From: JAQVQN01 sp964428885
GTDB lineage: Bacteria; Verrucomicrobiota; Kiritimatiellia; RFP12; UBA1067
Direction of reading: 5' to 3'
Assembly: GCA_964428885.1 (NCBI GenBank)
Contig: CAYRZP010000112.1
Coordinates: 1 to 6,711, forward strand
Length of the DNA stretch: 6,711 bases
The notes below the pieces were generated by a model, which was given only the letters and a program-made list of their open reading frames with translations, was not told the DNA's origin and did not search any database. Positions within the stretch are counted from its first letter, which is position 1. Each line of letters opens with the position of its first letter. The position numbers were made by a program, and so were the translations under genes. Shown here one piece after another: positions 1 through 5,773 of this stretch.

Positions 1-100
1 AACTGGGGCGAATTGCGTCGTCTGTAGACGCTACCCTTTTCGAGCGTTCCGGCGGCAGTGAGGCCGTACATTCCGCAGTCAAGCCGGTCGATCTCGGTTT

Positions 101-120
101 CGCAGACATTCCTGTCTGCG
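101..120. repeat. Short palindromic repeat, copy 1 (TTCC centre)
   Basis: Perfect inverted repeat with arms CGCAGACA (101-108) and TGTCTGCG (113-120) around a TTCC centre (109-112). A second copy of the same design lies 40 bases away in the opposite orientation. It could fold as an 8-bp hairpin in RNA or single-stranded DNA. There is no T-tract after it, so it is not a standard intrinsic terminator. It resembles REP-type dispersed intergenic palindromes; membership of a genome-wide family is inferred from only two copies here. Confidence 0.7.
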
Positions 121-160
121 ATGGAGATGAGTCATAAGGGGAGTGCGGTTTTGGCCCACC

Positions 161-180
161 GGCAGGCAGGAATGCCTGCC
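161..180. repeat. Short palindromic repeat, copy 2 (GGAA centre, inverted)
   Basis: Perfect inverted repeat with arms GGCAGGCA (161-168) and TGCCTGCC (173-180) around GGAA (169-172). Read on the minus strand the centre is TTCC, as in copy 1. Compared with copy 1 the arms differ at two positions, first base C/G and sixth base A/G. In both cases the opposite arm carries the matching change, so pairing is kept. This supports selection or spread of the folded form rather than chance similarity. Confidence 0.7.
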
Positions 181-262
181 CCCTGGCGGGCGAGGATGCG
201 GCCGAAGAGTTTGGCTAGAGGCTGCTGGCATTCGGGCGGCACGTCGGATATCGGTAGTCCAA

Positions 263-550
263 TCAGAGGTTTTCGCCTTTGGGCTTGTCGCCGGGCAGCG
301 GGGCGATGATCGGCGTGAGGGTGTAGTTGCGCCAGCGCGCGATGGTGCGGTAGGTGGCTAGCCCGAGCGGGACGGTCTTATCGGTGTCGCTGCCGGGGCG
401 CAGGCTGAAGCGGGCGGAGTTGTCGAATTCGATGCGCGGCGGATCGTTGGTGTAGGCGATGCCGGTCATGGGGTTGCCGGGGCCGCACTCGACCGCCCCG
501 TCCGACAGGACCGTGACCTTCCCGCTGTCTGCCATATCGGCGACTTTCCA
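263..550 (-). pseudogene. Relic of a DUF1080-like (concanavalin A-like) protein, truncated and internally deleted
   Basis: From an ATG at 535 the frame encodes 90 residues, but family-like sequence seems to start upstream, at the Trp codon at 548-550 (WKVADMADSGKV). The first part (KVTV..DGA, then GPGNPMTGIAYTND) looks like the N-terminal strands of a family of about 200-residue extracellular sugar-hydrolase-like domains common in Planctomycetes and Verrucomicrobia. It then jumps, around PPRIEFDN, to what is normally the last strand region (FSLRPG..., then PLGLATYRT and RWRNYTL). By memory of the family, about 110 central residues are missing in frame, including the substrate-facing strands. 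Upstream of the Trp the frame stays open but shows no signal peptide or family sequence, so the N-terminus is lost too. Decay is inferred from family memory, not an alignment; a small intact unknown protein is the alternative. Confidence 0.5.
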
Positions 551-573
551 GACGATTCCGGAATATGTGCGCG

Positions 574-603
574 TTGCCGTGAGAAATCGAATTATGGTAC
601 ATT
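574..603 (+). promoter_or_regulatory. Possible promoter for the rdgC-like gene
   Basis: TTGCCG (574-579) and TACATT (598-603) are separated by 18 bases and each matches four of six sigma-70 consensus bases. They sit about 80 bases ahead of the rdgC-like start. The match is weak and may be chance; no operator-like repeat is visible around it. Confidence 0.25.
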
Positions 604-684
604 GGCAACCCGTCCCAGGTTGGAGCGCGCGGTGTGATGCGCGTGCGGGTCGTTTGGACCGGATGAAAAGACAAGAGGGGGTTT

Positions 685-1809
685 ATGGCGTTTGACAGTG
701 GCAGTGTGAGTTTCCGCCTGTTCTATCTTCAAAAAGAATACGATTCGGGTTTGATCGCGGAGTTCGCGCGCAACGCGGCGCCGCCGATAAGTTCTTTGGG
801 GCGCGAGCCGGTCTCGGGGTGGGCGGGCTGGCGGCATCTTTTCGATCATGAGCTGACAGACGAAAAGTGCGTGCTGGGTCCTTACCTGCACGCGCAACTG
901 ATGCGTGCCGAAAAGAAGGTGCCGGCCGCGTTCTTGCGGGCGCACGTCTGCATGGAAGAAGAGGCGGAGATGCGGGCGCGCGGGGTCGCTTTCCTGAACC
1001 GGACCGCCAAGTCCGAGATCAGGCAGCGGGTATTCGAGGCTTTGCAGCCTGCGATGCCGCCCACGCTGAACAGCATTCCCGTAGTAGTGGATTTCCGCAA
1101 CAACCTGCTGCTGGCCGGGGCGCTTTCCGACAAACAGATCGACGCCTTGGCTGCGGCTTTCCGCGAGACCGCAGGCGCGCCGCCGTTGTTACTGACCCCT
1201 GAGACCGCCGCGATAAAACGCAAAGGTCTGAACGCCAATGATCTGACGCCGACCAGTTTTTCGCCAGACACTTCTCTTGAGGTCCCGCCGGAAAGCACCT
1301 TGGGCATGGATTTTATGACTTGGCTCTGGTACGTCTGGGAAAAGGAGGGCGGGGTTTACCACCTGCCGGACGGGCGCGAGTTCGGGGTAATGCTGGAGGG
1401 GCCGCTGACCTTCTTCCGCGAGGGGCAGGGGGCGCACGAGGCGGTTTTGCGCAAGGGCATGCCGCTGAACAGCCGCGAGGCCGGAACGGCGCTTTACTGC
1501 GGCAAGAAGCTCAAGCGGGCGAAGGTCAGCGTAGCGGTAAAAGACGAAATCTACTCGGCCACGCTGGATGTCGATTTCGCGGTGCGGTCGCTCAAGCTGC
1601 CCAAAGGCGAGCAGCTTGATCCGTCCGGGCGTTTCCAGGAGCGCATGTTGTTCATCGAGACCTTTTGGACGGCGCTGCTTGAGCTTTACGACCGGTTTCT
1701 GGATGTGCGCGTCAACCGGAAGAAGTGGGAAGACACGCTCGCGGGGATGCGCGGGTGGATCAGCGGTGTCGGAAAACACGCCTTGCCGGAAATGGCGGAT
1801 GAGGCTTGA
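685..1809 (+). CDS. RdgC-like recombination-associated protein
   Basis: A 374-residue protein that I read as a divergent RdgC. In Proteobacteria RdgC is a ring-shaped dimer that binds double-stranded DNA and limits RecA-driven recombination. Matching features: an N-terminal SVSFRLFYL strand, a GW motif near residues 45-46, a charged helical segment (about 75-120) ending in a VFEALQPAMPP stretch like the LLPRAF region of RdgC, then a PVVVDFRNNLLLAGALSDKQ strand-helix (about 132-151). A LGMDFMTWLWYVWE segment at 206-219 is of the type seen in non-enterobacterial RdgC proteins. The C-terminus (VDFAVRSLKLP, then ERMLFIETFWTALLELYDRFLD) corresponds to the RdgC C-terminal domain. It is longer than the roughly 300 residues of E. 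coli RdgC. The start is supported by GAGG at 675-678, six bases ahead of the ATG. Identification rests on motif order and remembered sequence. Confidence 0.7.
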   Translation: MAFDSGSVSFRLFYLQKEYDSGLIAEFARNAAPPISSLGREPVSGWAGWRHLFDHELTDEKCVLGPYLHAQLMRAEKKVPAAFLRAHVCMEEEAEMRARGVAFLNRTAKSEIRQRVFEALQPAMPPTLNSIPVVVDFRNNLLLAGALSDKQIDALAAAFRETAGAPPLLLTPETAAIKRKGLNANDLTPTSFSPDTSLEVPPESTLGMDFMTWLWYVWEKEGGVYHLPDGREFGVMLEGPLTFFREGQGAHEAVLRKGMPLNSREAGTALYCGKKLKRAKVSVAVKDEIYSATLDVDFAVRSLKLPKGEQLDPSGRFQERMLFIETFWTALLELYDRFLDVRVNRKKWEDTLAGMRGWISGVGKHALPEMADEA

Positions 1810-1846
1810 AGAAGGCGTCTGACGCGCGGTGAACGCTTAAAACTCT

Positions 1847-1874
1847 TTGGTACGCGCAGATAATCTTGTATAGT
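1847..1874 (+). promoter_or_regulatory. Probable argC-parB promoter
   Basis: TTGGTA (1847-1852) and TATAGT (1869-1874, five of six consensus bases) are 16 bases apart, inside a distinctly AT-rich island between the rdgC-like stop and argC. Transcription would begin about 20-25 bases ahead of the argC start. A good Shine-Dalgarno sequence, AAAAGGA at 1893-1899, sits five bases before the argC ATG. No ARG-box-like palindrome was recognised. The AT-rich island argues that argC begins its own transcription unit rather than being read only from rdgC. Confidence 0.5.
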
Positions 1875-1904
1875 ATTAAAAATTTTCCAACGAAAAGGAT
1901 TTCT

Positions 1905-2960
1905 ATGGTACGGGTAAAAGTGGTAGGCGCTTCGGGTTTTGGCGGGGTCGGGATTATAGAGTTGGTGTCGCAACATCCGGACGCTGTTTTGACGGCGCTG
2001 GTGGAGATGGACGACATCGGCTCGCCGATCTCAAAGCTGTATCCGCATCTCGCGGGTTTTTGCGACATGCCGCTGGTGGCCGCGGATGATCCTGCGGCGC
2101 AGGCGCCCGCGGATGTGGTATTTTTTGCGACGCCTGACCGGGTGGGCATGAAGCTGGCGCGCGGCGAACTGGCCAAAGGCGCCAAGGTAATCGATTACAG
2201 CGGCGACTTCCGTTTCACTACGGTTGAGGCTTATTCCGACTATGCCACGCGCATAGGCAAGCCGACCGAGCACGCCGCGCCGGATCTGCTGGGCAAGAAC
2301 GCCTACGGTCTGGCCGAGCTGCACCGCGCGGAGATCAGCAAAGCGGAGGTGGTCGGCAATCCAGGCTGTTTCGCTTGCAGTTGCATTCTGGGGCTGGCGC
2401 CTGCCGCCAAGCGCCGTTTGATCAAGCCCTACAGCATCATCTGTGACTGCAAGACTGGCGTGTCAGGGGCGGGCAAGAAGGCGAACGCGGCTTTCCATTA
2501 TCCGGCCCGTTACGAGCAGATGAACGCTTACAAGCTGGCGGGACATCAGCATGTTTGCGAGATTGAGCATGAGCTGAGCACGCAGGCGGGCACGGACGTC
2601 AAGGTGACCTTCACCGGCCAGGTGGTCCCTGTCTGCCGCGGCATACTTTCGACACTTTACGGCGATCTCGAAGCCGCGGTTACAGAGCCGGAACTGGTGG
2701 AGCTTTACCGCGGGTTTTACAAGGACAGCCCGTTCGTGCGGGTTTACGGCAGCACCGCGGCGATCGGCACCATGAATGTGCGCGGCACGAACTACTGCAA
2801 CCTGACGGTAAGCGTGGATCAGCGTCTCAACCGTCTGCGCATTGTGTCGCACATTGACAATCTCGTCAAAGGTCAGGCAGGCTCAGCCTTGCAGAACATG
2901 AACCTGATGTTCGGCCTGCCGGAAACCGCTGGCCTTAACCGTCCGGGGAACTACCCATGA
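1905..2960 (+). CDS. argC: N-acetyl-gamma-glutamyl-phosphate reductase
   Basis: A cytoplasmic enzyme of arginine (ornithine) synthesis: NADPH-dependent reduction of N-acetyl-glutamyl-5-phosphate to the semialdehyde. It is 351 residues, normal for type 1 ArgC. The N-terminal nucleotide-binding motif is GASGFGGVG (residues 8-16). VVFFATPDRVG (71-81) and KVIDYSGDFRF (94-104) are typical Rossmann-domain segments. The catalytic cysteine is C155 in GNPGCFACS, and the histidine-bearing AGHQHVCEIEHEL segment supplies H214 and H216 of the active site. KTGVSGAGKK and VPVCRGILSTLYG are family hallmarks, and the C-terminus VSHIDNLVKGQAGSALQNMN is complete. An in-frame ATG at 1866 would add 13 residues but lies inside the promoter and lacks a ribosome site; 1905 has AAAAGGA five bases upstream. 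The stop overlaps the parB start as ATGA. Confidence 0.95.
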   Translation: MVRVKVVGASGFGGVGIIELVSQHPDAVLTALVEMDDIGSPISKLYPHLAGFCDMPLVAADDPAAQAPADVVFFATPDRVGMKLARGELAKGAKVIDYSGDFRFTTVEAYSDYATRIGKPTEHAAPDLLGKNAYGLAELHRAEISKAEVVGNPGCFACSCILGLAPAAKRRLIKPYSIICDCKTGVSGAGKKANAAFHYPARYEQMNAYKLAGHQHVCEIEHELSTQAGTDVKVTFTGQVVPVCRGILSTLYGDLEAAVTEPELVELYRGFYKDSPFVRVYGSTAAIGTMNVRGTNYCNLTVSVDQRLNRLRIVSHIDNLVKGQAGSALQNMNLMFGLPETAGLNRPGNYP

Positions 2961-4036
2961 GCGCGAAAAAGAAGTCGGGGCGCAAAAACGTCATTCAGCC
3001 GGCCGTGCACGCCAAGCCTGTTTCTGCTGCCGCGCCGCGCCCGCACCGTCCGGGGCTGGGTCGCGGACTGGGCGCGCTGATCGGCAGCCCTGCCCCGAAG
3101 GCCGCTGCCGCGCCGGAGCCGGCAACGGTTCCACCGAAGCAGCGCCCGTCCGCGTCCATGCCGGCGGACGTGCCGACGGCCGCCGTGGAGTTAAAACCGG
3201 CGGTGGACACGGCGCACACGGTGTTTGACGTGCCGGTGGCCGAGATCTCGCGCTCGCCGTGGCAGCCGCGCCAGTCTTTTGACGAGGACGCGCTGCGCGA
3301 GCTGGCGGATTCGATCAAGGCCAATGGCGTGATACAGCCGCTGGTATGCCGCAAGAACGCGGAGGGGCGTTACGAGCTGATCGCGGGCGAGCGTCGTCTG
3401 CGCGCCGCCATCGAGGCGGGTGTGCCCAAAGTGCCGGTCGTGTTGGTGGACGCGGAAGACCGACGTGCGGCTGAGATGGCGATCATCGAGAATATACAGC
3501 GCCAGGATCTGAACGTGATTGAAGAGGCGGAAGGTTATCGCACGCTGGCCGAGAGCTTCAATCTCACGCAGCAGGAGGTGGCCGACCGTGTCGGCAAGGC
3601 CCGTGCCAGCGTGGCCAACTCTTTACGCCTGCTGGATCTGGCGGACGAGGTGAAGCAGCTTGTGGGCAGCGGACTGCTGTCCACCGGGCACGCCAAGGTT
3701 CTGCTGGGCTTGCCGGACGCCACGGAGCAGACCCTGCTAGGTCGAAAGTGTGTCACCGAGGATTTGACGGTCCGCTCGCTGGAGAAGGTCATCCGCAGGC
3801 GTAAGGCCGCTGTTGCCGGCGATGAAGCGCGGCGGTCCGGTAAGCCTGATCTGCCGGATAGCTACGTGCGCGATCTTTGCGAGAGGCTGCACAAGCACTT
3901 CGGAACGGCCGTGCGGCTTTCGTCCGGCGTCACGCACGCCAACGGCAAGCACACCAAGGGCGTGTTGGAGATCGATTTTTACGACAACGACGATTTGGAC
4001 CGTGTGCTGAGCCTGCTCGGCGTCAAGCTGGACTGA
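2957..4036 (+). CDS. parB: ParB chromosome-partitioning protein (CTP-dependent clamp)
   Basis: A 359-residue DNA-binding CTPase that loads at parS sites, slides along DNA and works with ParA to segregate the chromosome origin. The order of parts is textbook. A basic N-terminus is followed by the ParA-contacting GLGRGLGALIG motif (33-43), then an Ala/Pro-rich linker (about 44-85). The ParB N-domain has QPLV (127-130), GERRLR (144-149) and ENIQRQDLN (178-186), the three nucleotide-binding motifs. Next come a helix-turn-helix region at about 203-226 (LTQQEVADRVGKARASVANS) and a C-terminal dimerisation domain (about 302-359). The start overlaps the argC stop; GGGGAA at 2945-2950 inside argC is six bases ahead. 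This suggests translational coupling to argC, an unusual partner. No parA is present here and no TGTTTCACGTGAAACA-like site was seen. All key motifs look intact, so it should be functional. Confidence 0.95.
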   Translation: MSAKKKSGRKNVIQPAVHAKPVSAAAPRPHRPGLGRGLGALIGSPAPKAAAAPEPATVPPKQRPSASMPADVPTAAVELKPAVDTAHTVFDVPVAEISRSPWQPRQSFDEDALRELADSIKANGVIQPLVCRKNAEGRYELIAGERRLRAAIEAGVPKVPVVLVDAEDRRAAEMAIIENIQRQDLNVIEEAEGYRTLAESFNLTQQEVADRVGKARASVANSLRLLDLADEVKQLVGSGLLSTGHAKVLLGLPDATEQTLLGRKCVTEDLTVRSLEKVIRRRKAAVAGDEARRSGKPDLPDSYVRDLCERLHKHFGTAVRLSSGVTHANGKHTKGVLEIDFYDNDDLDRVLSLLGVKLD

Positions 4037-4059
4037 GCCGGGCGTGGAGCGGGGTCTCA

Positions 4060-4084
4060 CACGAAGGCACGAAGGGCACGAAGG
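4060..4084. repeat. CACGAAGG tandem repeat in the parB-lipoprotein spacer
   Basis: Three copies of CACGAAGG begin at 4060, 4068 and 4077; the last two are separated by one extra G, and a run of six T follows (4085-4090). About 30 bases further on, AACCACGGATGGGCG (4114-4128) is a second phrase of a similar style. I recall both phrases as dispersed intergenic sequences in many environmental PVC and related genomes, but this is unverified. They lie in the open frame upstream of the lipoprotein gene and would be mistranslated as TRRHEGHEG if the earliest start were used. No hairpin is evident. Confidence 0.65.
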
Positions 4085-4142
4085 TTTTTTAGAGGGAGTG
4101 GATCGGTGGACGGAACCACGGATGGGCGAGTTTGTCGGGGCC

Positions 4143-5087
4143 ATGTTTGCTTGTAAGGCATCAATCTTGTCCGCAGGGCTGTCCGCAACGCTACTGTGCG
4201 GCTGCGGGGACAGGCCAACGGCGGATGCTGACGCGGCACCGGCGCCGGCCTTAACATTCACGGCCGCGCAGGCCTCCAACGCCTTAGAACTCGTGGCCGC
4301 GTTGGTGGCGGAGTGCACACCGCGCGACGCGGGCACGCCCGGCGCGGAACGCGCGGCGCGGTGGATTGCAGAGCGTCTCAGCGCACGCGGCTTGGCGGTG
4401 CGGATCGACACCTTCGACGATACCACGCCACGCGGCAAGAAACAATTCCACAATGTCTTGGCGACTGTCCCGGGCAGCAGCGGCGAGTGGATCATCCTGC
4501 TTTCGCATTTCGATACCATGGGCGGCATCGGCGGCGGGTTTGAGGGGGCCAACGACAGCGGGTCTTCCACGGGGCTATTGATCGAACTGGCGGCCGCGCT
4601 GCAGGCGGCAGCGCCGCTCCGGCACAATCTGCTCTGCGGGTTCATGGACGGCGAGGAGTGCTTGCTGGCCTACAGCGAGCGCGACGGTTTCCACGGCAGC
4701 CGGCGTCTGGCGCGTGAGCAAAAACAGGTCGGCGCGAAGATACGCGCGGTTATCCTTATCGACATGGTGGGGGACCGCGACCTGAAGCTGACGGTGCCGC
4801 GCAACAGTACGGGATCCTTGCGCCTGCTGGCGCTGGAGGCGGCGGAGGCCACTGGCGACCGCGTTAGGATCGGGCTCTTCGACGGGGTCATATACGACGA
4901 TCACCAGGCTTTTCTGGATTCAGGTTATCCGGCGGTAAATCTGATTGATTTCGAGTTCGGCAGCCGGCCCGGACGGAACGAATATTGGCACACGCCAGCC
5001 GACACAATGGACAAGATTTGCGCCGAAAGCCTGCTGGTCACCGGGCGGATCGTGATGGAGATGCTGAACCGCCTGACGGCTGAATAG
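4143..5087 (+). CDS. M28-family lipoprotein, glutaminyl-peptide cyclotransferase-like
   Basis: A predicted envelope lipoprotein of 314 residues. After Met comes a short basic region, a hydrophobic segment (ILSAGLSATLL), and a lipobox LCGC with the lipidated cysteine at residue 21. The rest is an M28 zinc hydrolase fold. Its pattern fits glutaminyl cyclase, which converts N-terminal Gln to pyroglutamate: FHNVLAT, SHFDT (H122), GANDSGSSTG (D138), FMDGEE (E171, E172), YSERDGFHGSRRLA, LIDMVGD (D207), DDHQAFL (D253, H254), and YWHTPADTMDK (W282, H283). The DGEE...GSRRLA block and the WHTPADT ending are especially close to animal and bacterial glutaminyl cyclases. An aminopeptidase role is the main alternative, because the metal ligands of two-zinc M28 peptidases are also present. 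An ATG at 4122 is possible; one at 4044 would translate the CACGAAGG repeat and bury the signal peptide, so I reject it. It may be read from the argC-parB unit. Confidence 0.85.
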   Translation: MFACKASILSAGLSATLLCGCGDRPTADADAAPAPALTFTAAQASNALELVAALVAECTPRDAGTPGAERAARWIAERLSARGLAVRIDTFDDTTPRGKKQFHNVLATVPGSSGEWIILLSHFDTMGGIGGGFEGANDSGSSTGLLIELAAALQAAAPLRHNLLCGFMDGEECLLAYSERDGFHGSRRLAREQKQVGAKIRAVILIDMVGDRDLKLTVPRNSTGSLRLLALEAAEATGDRVRIGLFDGVIYDDHQAFLDSGYPAVNLIDFEFGSRPGRNEYWHTPADTMDKICAESLLVTGRIVMEMLNRLTAE

Positions 5088-5464
5088 CGGGCAGGTCGCA
5101 GAAGCATCCGATGGAAAAAACACGCGCGACCGCGTTTGAATGTCCAAAGTCGGTTGCGCTGAAAGAGTCGGGGCCGATGGTTACTCATGACCGCCGGGGC
5201 TCATTTTTTACCGGCAGTCGATTCCCGACGCGCAGGATCAAGCCTGCGGTCGTTTCCTCGCTCATTTCGCCATCGTGCCCGATCCGACTTTTTCAGTTCA
5301 ATCCACTGTCACGTTGCGTCAAATGATAACGACACCGGAAAATTGAATTGTTTTCCTTTCACGCCGTTTTCCTGATAGTCATAGACACAAAAGCTGGAAC
5401 CGGTTTCCGGAGGCTGGCAACGGCTACGCTAAGATCCGTGACGCGCGGCTATCGGAGCCGGGTG
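5088..5464. other. Gene-poor spacer between the lipoprotein and the small ORF
   Basis: About 380 bases. Short open frames occur on the plus strand (5111-5326, 5187-5375), but their translations look random and lack ribosome sites. The only clear structure is the hairpin at 5231-5248, listed separately, with a second short inverted pair just before it, GTCG (5217-5220) and CGAC (5226-5229). The right half is more AT-rich (about 5325-5395) and could hold a promoter for the small ORF, but I found no well-spaced -35/-10 pair. No tRNA or known RNA motif was recognised. Confidence 0.5.
5231..5248. repeat. Short inverted repeat
   Basis: Arms CGCAGG (5231-5236) and CCTGCG (5243-5248) enclose ATCAAG. 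The stem is six perfect pairs with a six-base loop. It lies about 140 bases past the lipoprotein stop and is not followed by a T-run, so it is a poor intrinsic terminator. Its arms share CGCAG with the palindrome at 101-120, but the centre differs, so a common family is only a suggestion. Confidence 0.4.
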
Positions 5465-5653
5465 ATGGACGTCATGAAGTTTATTGATGTTTTGCGCAAG
5501 CTGGGCATTTTTCGTTACGGCTTCGAGTCGGCAGTCTATCGCAACGCCAAGGAGCGGCCGCTCAGCCTGCAGCATGACGGCGTTCTCAACTCTGAAAAAG
5601 ACGTGGTCAATCCAGCCCGCCCCTCCGTCCCCGCCGAGCCTGGCAAAAAATAA
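5465..5653 (+). CDS. Small protein of unknown function, 62 residues
   Basis: I do not recognise this gene. It would encode a small soluble protein with no signal peptide or membrane segment. The N-terminal half (MKFIDVLRKLGIFRYG) looks like an amphipathic helix followed by an aromatic turn. The middle (ESAVYRNAKERPLSLQHDGV) is mixed and charged, and the tail is Pro/Ala-rich ending in GKK. Evidence for coding: GGAG at 5454-5457, seven bases before the ATG; GC-rich third codon positions; and a plausible protein composition that starts abruptly at this ATG, whereas the same open frame upstream (from 5348) reads as nonsense. A second ATG three codons in (5474) could also be used. It converges on hsdM with about 120 bases between the stops. 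Confidence 0.5.
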   Translation: MDVMKFIDVLRKLGIFRYGFESAVYRNAKERPLSLQHDGVLNSEKDVVNPARPSVPAEPGKK

Positions 5654-5773
5654 AGGTTAAGCAAGCGCGATGGCGTTCAGCGGGCGCGGCTCGAATTGTG
5701 TTTATACGAGGCTGACTGATTCGTCGAAGCGGCTGTCAGTTGGCATGACGAAGAGGCAGAGGTTGATGCCGCG

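Larger units (their letters stand above)
1..262. other. Left-edge stretch without a convincing gene
   Basis: No reading frame here has recognisable homology. The stretch holds two 20-bp palindromes, listed separately. Near the edge, GCGTC (15-19) and GACGC (27-31) could form a 5-bp stem followed by ACCCTTTT. This resembles a weak terminator, but the stem is too short to call. On the minus strand a frame stays open from about position 135 to the left edge and reads sensibly near its end (ATG at 71, then MYGLTAAGTLEKG), so a gene could start here and run out of the window. It lacks a well-spaced ribosome binding site and the visible part is too short to judge. Confidence 0.5.

Noticed and set aside
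1189..1779. 196-codon minus-strand frame inside the rdgC-like gene
   Set aside because: Antisense shadow of a gene with clear RdgC-like motif order; the translation has no recognisable domain.
1820..1836. Terminator-like inverted repeat after the rdgC-like gene (GCGTC and GACGC)
   Set aside because: The arms are separated by a single base, so no stable hairpin can form, and there is no T-run.
3737..4645. 302-codon open frame on the minus strand across the end of parB and the start of the lipoprotein gene
   Set aside because: It is antisense to two well-identified genes, rich in Ser, Ala and Pro, shows no motif, and would require overlapping both. Typical shadow of GC-rich coding DNA.
5111..5375. 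Two overlapping plus-strand frames after the lipoprotein gene
   Set aside because: No ribosome binding site, no coding-like composition, and they run through the hairpin at 5231-5248.
5712..5738. CTGAC / GTCAG inverted pair between the convergent small ORF and hsdM as a bidirectional terminator
   Set aside because: The arms are only five bases with a long loop and neither side has a T-run.
5702..5746. Tiny minus-strand frame just after hsdM (MPTDSRFDESVSLV)
   Set aside because: Only 14 codons, no ribosome site seen and no homology; more likely read-through sequence behind the hsdM stop.
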